NCBI GenBank assembly: GCA_964573255.1 | Contig: CAZNJB010000041.1 | Span: 1 to 26,779 of the forward strand | Origin: CAYNUJ01 sp964573255 | Lineage (GTDB): Bacteria > Bacteroidota > Ignavibacteria > Ignavibacteriales > Melioribacteraceae | Direction of reading: 5' to 3' | DNA length: 26,779 nt | Part shown: positions 23,915 through 26,779 of the stretch, one piece after another | Layout: every line of letters starts with the position of its first letter | Numbering within the stretch: position 1 is the stretch's first letter | The notes under the pieces: model-generated | What the model was told of the DNA's origin: nothing | Database searches by the model: none | Seen by the model: the letters and a program-made list of their open reading frames with translations, nothing else | Made by a program: the position numbers and the translations under genes

Positions 23915-24073
23915 TTATTTATGTTCTTTTTTGATTTTATCATCAAATAATATACGCATCGATGGAGTATGCTGATCGTCTAATTGTCCGCTCTTAACCG
24001 ACCATAAGAATGCGACAAGAAAACCTCCCGCAACCAATAAACTAAAACCTAATAATATTATAATTACAGACAT
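23915..24073 (-). CDS. ccoS: cbb3-type oxidase assembly protein CcoS
   Basis: A 52-codon gene lies between ccoI and ccoNO. Its translation starts MSVIIILLGFSLLVAGGFLV, one transmembrane helix, followed by AFLWSVKSGQLDDQHTPSMRIL; the FLWSVKSGQLDD-TP-RIL pattern is diagnostic of CcoS. CcoS is required for heme/copper insertion into cbb3 oxidase. The ATG (24071-24073) overlaps the ccoI stop in a TAATG junction, and the stop lies 24 bp before the ccoNO start. Confidence 0.93.
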   Translation of the reverse strand: MSVIIILLGFSLLVAGGFLVAFLWSVKSGQLDDQHTPSMRILFDDKIKKEHK

Positions 24074-26484
24074 TAGAGCAATCCTTTCCTTTTGGCTGCA
24101 ATATTTGTAGCCAATGTTGTAAATAATACAACACTAATTGAACTCAACGGCATCAAAACCGCTGCAAATAAAGGACTCAATTTACCAGTTACTGCAAAAG
24201 TAAGTCCTACAATATTATAAATAAACGATATCACAAAACTAATAATAATAATATTTTTACTTGTTACCGCGAAAAAAATAAAATCAGATAATTTCTCAAA
24301 ATTAATTCCGTTTAATATCCCATCGCAAGCGGGAGAAAAATTATTTACATTATCTGTAATCGAGATTCCCACATCAGCTTGGGCTAATGCACCGGCATCA
24401 TTTAAGCCATCGCCAACCATCAAAACCTTTTTGCCGGTTAACTGCAGTTTTTTAATAAATTCCAATTTATCTTCGGGCTTTTTATTAAATAGCATCAGTG
24501 TAGATTTGGGAAAATATTTGCTTAACTCTACCCTGTCCGAAGAAGAATCACCGCTTATCAAACTTAATTTGTATTTAGATTTCAACTGATTTATAACTTT
24601 TTGAAATCCATCCCGAATTTTATTCTTAATAACAAATCTTCCTTTGTATTTACCATCAATTGATAGATGAACTTCGGTGGCAAGTAAATCCGTTCTCTCA
24701 CCCGAACCGGATACGAATTCTGCGGAACCAATCTTTAAATATGACTTTCCATACCTAGCTTCAATACCTTTACCGGGATATTCCTTATAATCATCCAAAA
24801 CAATTTTTTCAGCACTTGTCAAGGATTCAGCAATTTCGCGGCTTAAGGGATGGTAGGAATTACTAACCGCAGACTTTACAAATGCTGCTTCAAAATCGCT
24901 TAAATCACCAATAAATTCAATTCTTGCTTCACCCGGTTTAGTAATCGTTCCCGTTTTATCAAATATGATCTGATCAATCCCTGCCATTTTTTCGATTACG
25001 TGAACGTTTTTAATATAAAATTTGTTTCTACCAAAAATCCTCAACGAATTACCCAATGTAAAAGGTGTTGAAAGCGCCAAAGCGCAAGGGCAAGCTACAA
25101 TCAACACAGCGGTAAATACATTCATACTCAATGAGGGATTGACAAATAACCAGTAAATTCCGGCAACGAATGCAATTGTTAAAACAATAAAAGTAAAATA
25201 CTTGCTAACTGTATTTGTGATATTTTCCAGGAGACTGTCATCTTTACGAAAAGCTGAATGCTGCCATAATTTTGTAAGATAACTTTGGGATACGTCTTTG
25301 ACGCTCTCCAATTCGATTGCTCCGCCCAATTGTTTTCCGCCTGCAAAAATTATATCTCCGTTTACTTTTTCCACGGGTACAGACTCACCGGTAACAAAGC
25401 TGTAATCAATAAATGCTCTTTCACTTAAAAGAACCGAATCAGCCGGGATTATTTCCCCATTTTTAGCAATATATCTTTCCCCTACTTTCAATTTTTCGAG
25501 AGGAATAGTTGTTTCTTCCCCGTTTCTATTAACGGTAATAAATACTGGGAAATATGATTTATAAGTTCTTTCGAAATTGAGCGCTTCGTAGGTTTTACTC
25601 TGAAATAATTTACCAATCAGCAAAAAGAATATTAACCCCGCGAATGAATCAAAAAATCCCGCTCCGTAACCTGTCAAAACTTCGTAAGTGCTTCTAATAA
25701 AAATAACGAGAACCCCGAGTGAGATAGGAACATCAATATTAACAATTTTCTTCTTCAATCCTTTTATCGCAGAAGAAAAATATGATTTGCTGCTGTAAAA
25801 AAGCACGGGTAAAGATAGCAACAGACTCAAATAACCGAATGAACTCCTCAGCCAGGGCTCCACTGTTGACCCAAGAGACAGATATTCTGGAAAACTCAGC
25901 AACATTATGTTGCCGAAAGCAAAACCGGCAATTCCAATTTGATAATACAACTCTTTATCGAGTTGCTTTTTGTTTCTGGTACTTTCTAAGGAAAGGTCAG
26001 GCGTATAGCCCAACTGATCGAGCAGTTTTGCAATTTCACTAAGTTTAACTTTTTCTTTTAAATATCGTATCTGTACTTCTTTTTTCAGAAAATCAGCTCT
26101 TGAATAAACTATCCCTTCGTTCAATTTTCTTAAGTTTTCCAGAATCCATATACAAGAACTGCAGTGAATTTGGGGAAGAGAAAAAGTTACAGTTATTATC
26201 TCGCCGTTATCAAATTCAATATAATTCCCGGCATGTGCTTCGTCGTCTAGGAAATCATAATTTCTTATACTATTGAATTTTTGTGAAATACCCGGGTTTT
26301 GATCGATTTCGTAATATTCGCAGAGGTTGTTGTTTTCTAATAGTTCGTAGACAGTTTTGCATCCGTTACAGCAAAAAACCTTTTCTTCAATTCGGATACT
26401 GTTATCAACACATTCTTCACCGCAGTGATAACAGACTAAATTTTCCGAAATTTTTATTCTATTTTGCTTTATTATACGATCCAA
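24073..26484 (-). CDS. ccoI: Copper-translocating P1B-type ATPase CcoI (FixI)
   Basis: This 803-aa copper-exporting ATPase supplies copper for the cbb3 active site. It has an N-terminal cysteine-rich domain (CYHC 18-21, CCNGC 38-42), a heavy-metal-associated domain with CSSC (108-111), eight predicted transmembrane helices, TGES (365-368), the transmembrane metal site CPC (465-467) in IVACPCALALSTP, the phosphorylation motif DKTGT (509-513), YHPLS (544-548, the P1B HP motif) and GDGLNDAGAL (691-700). The N-terminal cysteine-rich extension distinguishes CcoI/FixI from general CopA. It is the first gene of the minus-strand cco operon and overlaps ccoS by one base. Confidence 0.95.
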   Translation of the reverse strand: MDRIIKQNRIKISENLVCYHCGEECVDNSIRIEEKVFCCNGCKTVYELLENNNLCEYYEIDQNPGISQKFNSIRNYDFLDDEAHAGNYIEFDNGEIITVTFSLPQIHCSSCIWILENLRKLNEGIVYSRADFLKKEVQIRYLKEKVKLSEIAKLLDQLGYTPDLSLESTRNKKQLDKELYYQIGIAGFAFGNIMLLSFPEYLSLGSTVEPWLRSSFGYLSLLLSLPVLFYSSKSYFSSAIKGLKKKIVNIDVPISLGVLVIFIRSTYEVLTGYGAGFFDSFAGLIFFLLIGKLFQSKTYEALNFERTYKSYFPVFITVNRNGEETTIPLEKLKVGERYIAKNGEIIPADSVLLSERAFIDYSFVTGESVPVEKVNGDIIFAGGKQLGGAIELESVKDVSQSYLTKLWQHSAFRKDDSLLENITNTVSKYFTFIVLTIAFVAGIYWLFVNPSLSMNVFTAVLIVACPCALALSTPFTLGNSLRIFGRNKFYIKNVHVIEKMAGIDQIIFDKTGTITKPGEARIEFIGDLSDFEAAFVKSAVSNSYHPLSREIAESLTSAEKIVLDDYKEYPGKGIEARYGKSYLKIGSAEFVSGSGERTDLLATEVHLSIDGKYKGRFVIKNKIRDGFQKVINQLKSKYKLSLISGDSSSDRVELSKYFPKSTLMLFNKKPEDKLEFIKKLQLTGKKVLMVGDGLNDAGALAQADVGISITDNVNNFSPACDGILNGINFEKLSDFIFFAVTSKNIIIISFVISFIYNIVGLTFAVTGKLSPLFAAVLMPLSSISVVLFTTLATNIAAKRKGLL

Positions 26485-26779
26485 AACTTTAACTAAACTA
26501 CATTCCTTTTTTTCATAATTCGAAAAAAAATATCCGAAAAAATAATACTTTTTGTCGATATAAAACAGATTAATTTTTATAACTGATTCTTACAAAACGA
26601 ATTATAAAAAGGATAAATGATAGTATATAAAAATTAAATCTTACTATTTTACTAATTCTTGTCACTCACTAAAATGCCGAATTATGAACATTTTCAAAAT
26701 GTTTTCACTTATTTTTTATTAATTCCCCTCAAAAAGATATACTTCCTTACTGCCGGGGTCATTAATAATATATTATTAA
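26485..26779 (-). promoter_or_regulatory. Upstream region of the cco operon with candidate promoter and palindromic operator
   Basis: No gene is seen. On the minus strand, GTGACA (26660-26665), 16 bp, TAAGAT (26638-26643) is a possible sigma70-type promoter. AACATTTT-C-AAAATGTT (26687-26703) is a 17-bp perfect interrupted palindrome centred about 64 bp upstream of the predicted start, close to where class I Crp/Fnr-family activators bind. It does not match the E. coli FNR box (TTGAT-N4-ATCAA). Both assignments are inference. Confidence 0.35.

Noticed and set aside
26762..26779. AT-only palindrome TTAATAATATATTATTAA at the window end
   Set aside because: It is perfect over 18 bp but made only of A and T in an AT-rich spacer and cut by the window edge, so chance is likely.

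Overview
The window looks like a chromosomal segment of an AT-rich, respiring, diderm bacterium of the FCB group, most likely the Ignavibacteriota/Chlorobiota side. Three things suggest this. The 5' end of the 16S rRNA reads GACGAACGCTGGCGGCGTGC, where Bacteroidota typically read GATGAACGCTAGCGGC. The cbb3 oxidase subunits CcoN and CcoO are fused into one chain. Several proteins are of FCB type (DUF3098-like membrane protein, HD-PycTM protein, GSR-type GIY-YIG protein). The taxonomic call is an inference from recalled family knowledge; no search was run.

Layout. (1) 1-54 is the 5' end of a 16S rRNA gene on the minus strand, with a leader of about 350 nt holding sigma70-like promoters, a boxA-like motif and a perfect 20-bp AT-rich hairpin. 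(2) 524-2582, plus strand: a small unknown protein, a strong terminator, then a DUF3098-like membrane protein, a lone EutN/CcmL microcompartment vertex protein and DprA. (3) 2583-3676 is a repeat-rich island: a GIY-YIG gene lies between two nearly identical 89-bp palindromic elements. (4) 11332 down to 3677, minus strand: a tight seven-gene series of penicillin acylase-family hydrolase, metF, Gfo/Idh/MocA oxidoreductase, class II aldolase, ddl, ftsB/divIC-like and rarA. (5) 11333-12096 is a second repeat island holding a solo, inverted copy of the palindromic element with the same outer flanks but no GIY-YIG gene. (6) rmuC on plus, convergent with a D-Ala-D-Ala-ligase-like ATP-grasp gene on minus; divergent from the latter are a C39-like cysteine protease and an isochorismatase-family hydrolase. 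(7) 15984-16364 is a non-coding stretch with a large nested palindrome. (8) Minus strand, 26484 down to 16365: a complete cbb3-oxidase locus in the order ccoI-ccoS-ccoNO-ccoQ-ccoP-ccoG-ccoH-SafE-like, followed by an HD-PycTM protein and a SixA phosphatase.

How the genes work together. The cco block encodes a high-affinity terminal oxidase (NO, Q, P), its copper supply (CcoI and probably the SafE-like protein) and its assembly factors (S, G, H). Stop/start overlaps (TAATG, ATGA) point to one coupled operon. The ddl-ftsB pair serves the cell wall and division. dprA, rarA and rmuC are all DNA-processing genes but sit in different transcription units. The least ordinary parts are the two repeat islands, which give a with/without comparison of a GIY-YIG cassette, and the ATP-grasp/C39/isochorismatase neighbourhood, which could be an undescribed peptide-ligation or peptide-processing module. 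The vertex protein has no shell partner in this window.
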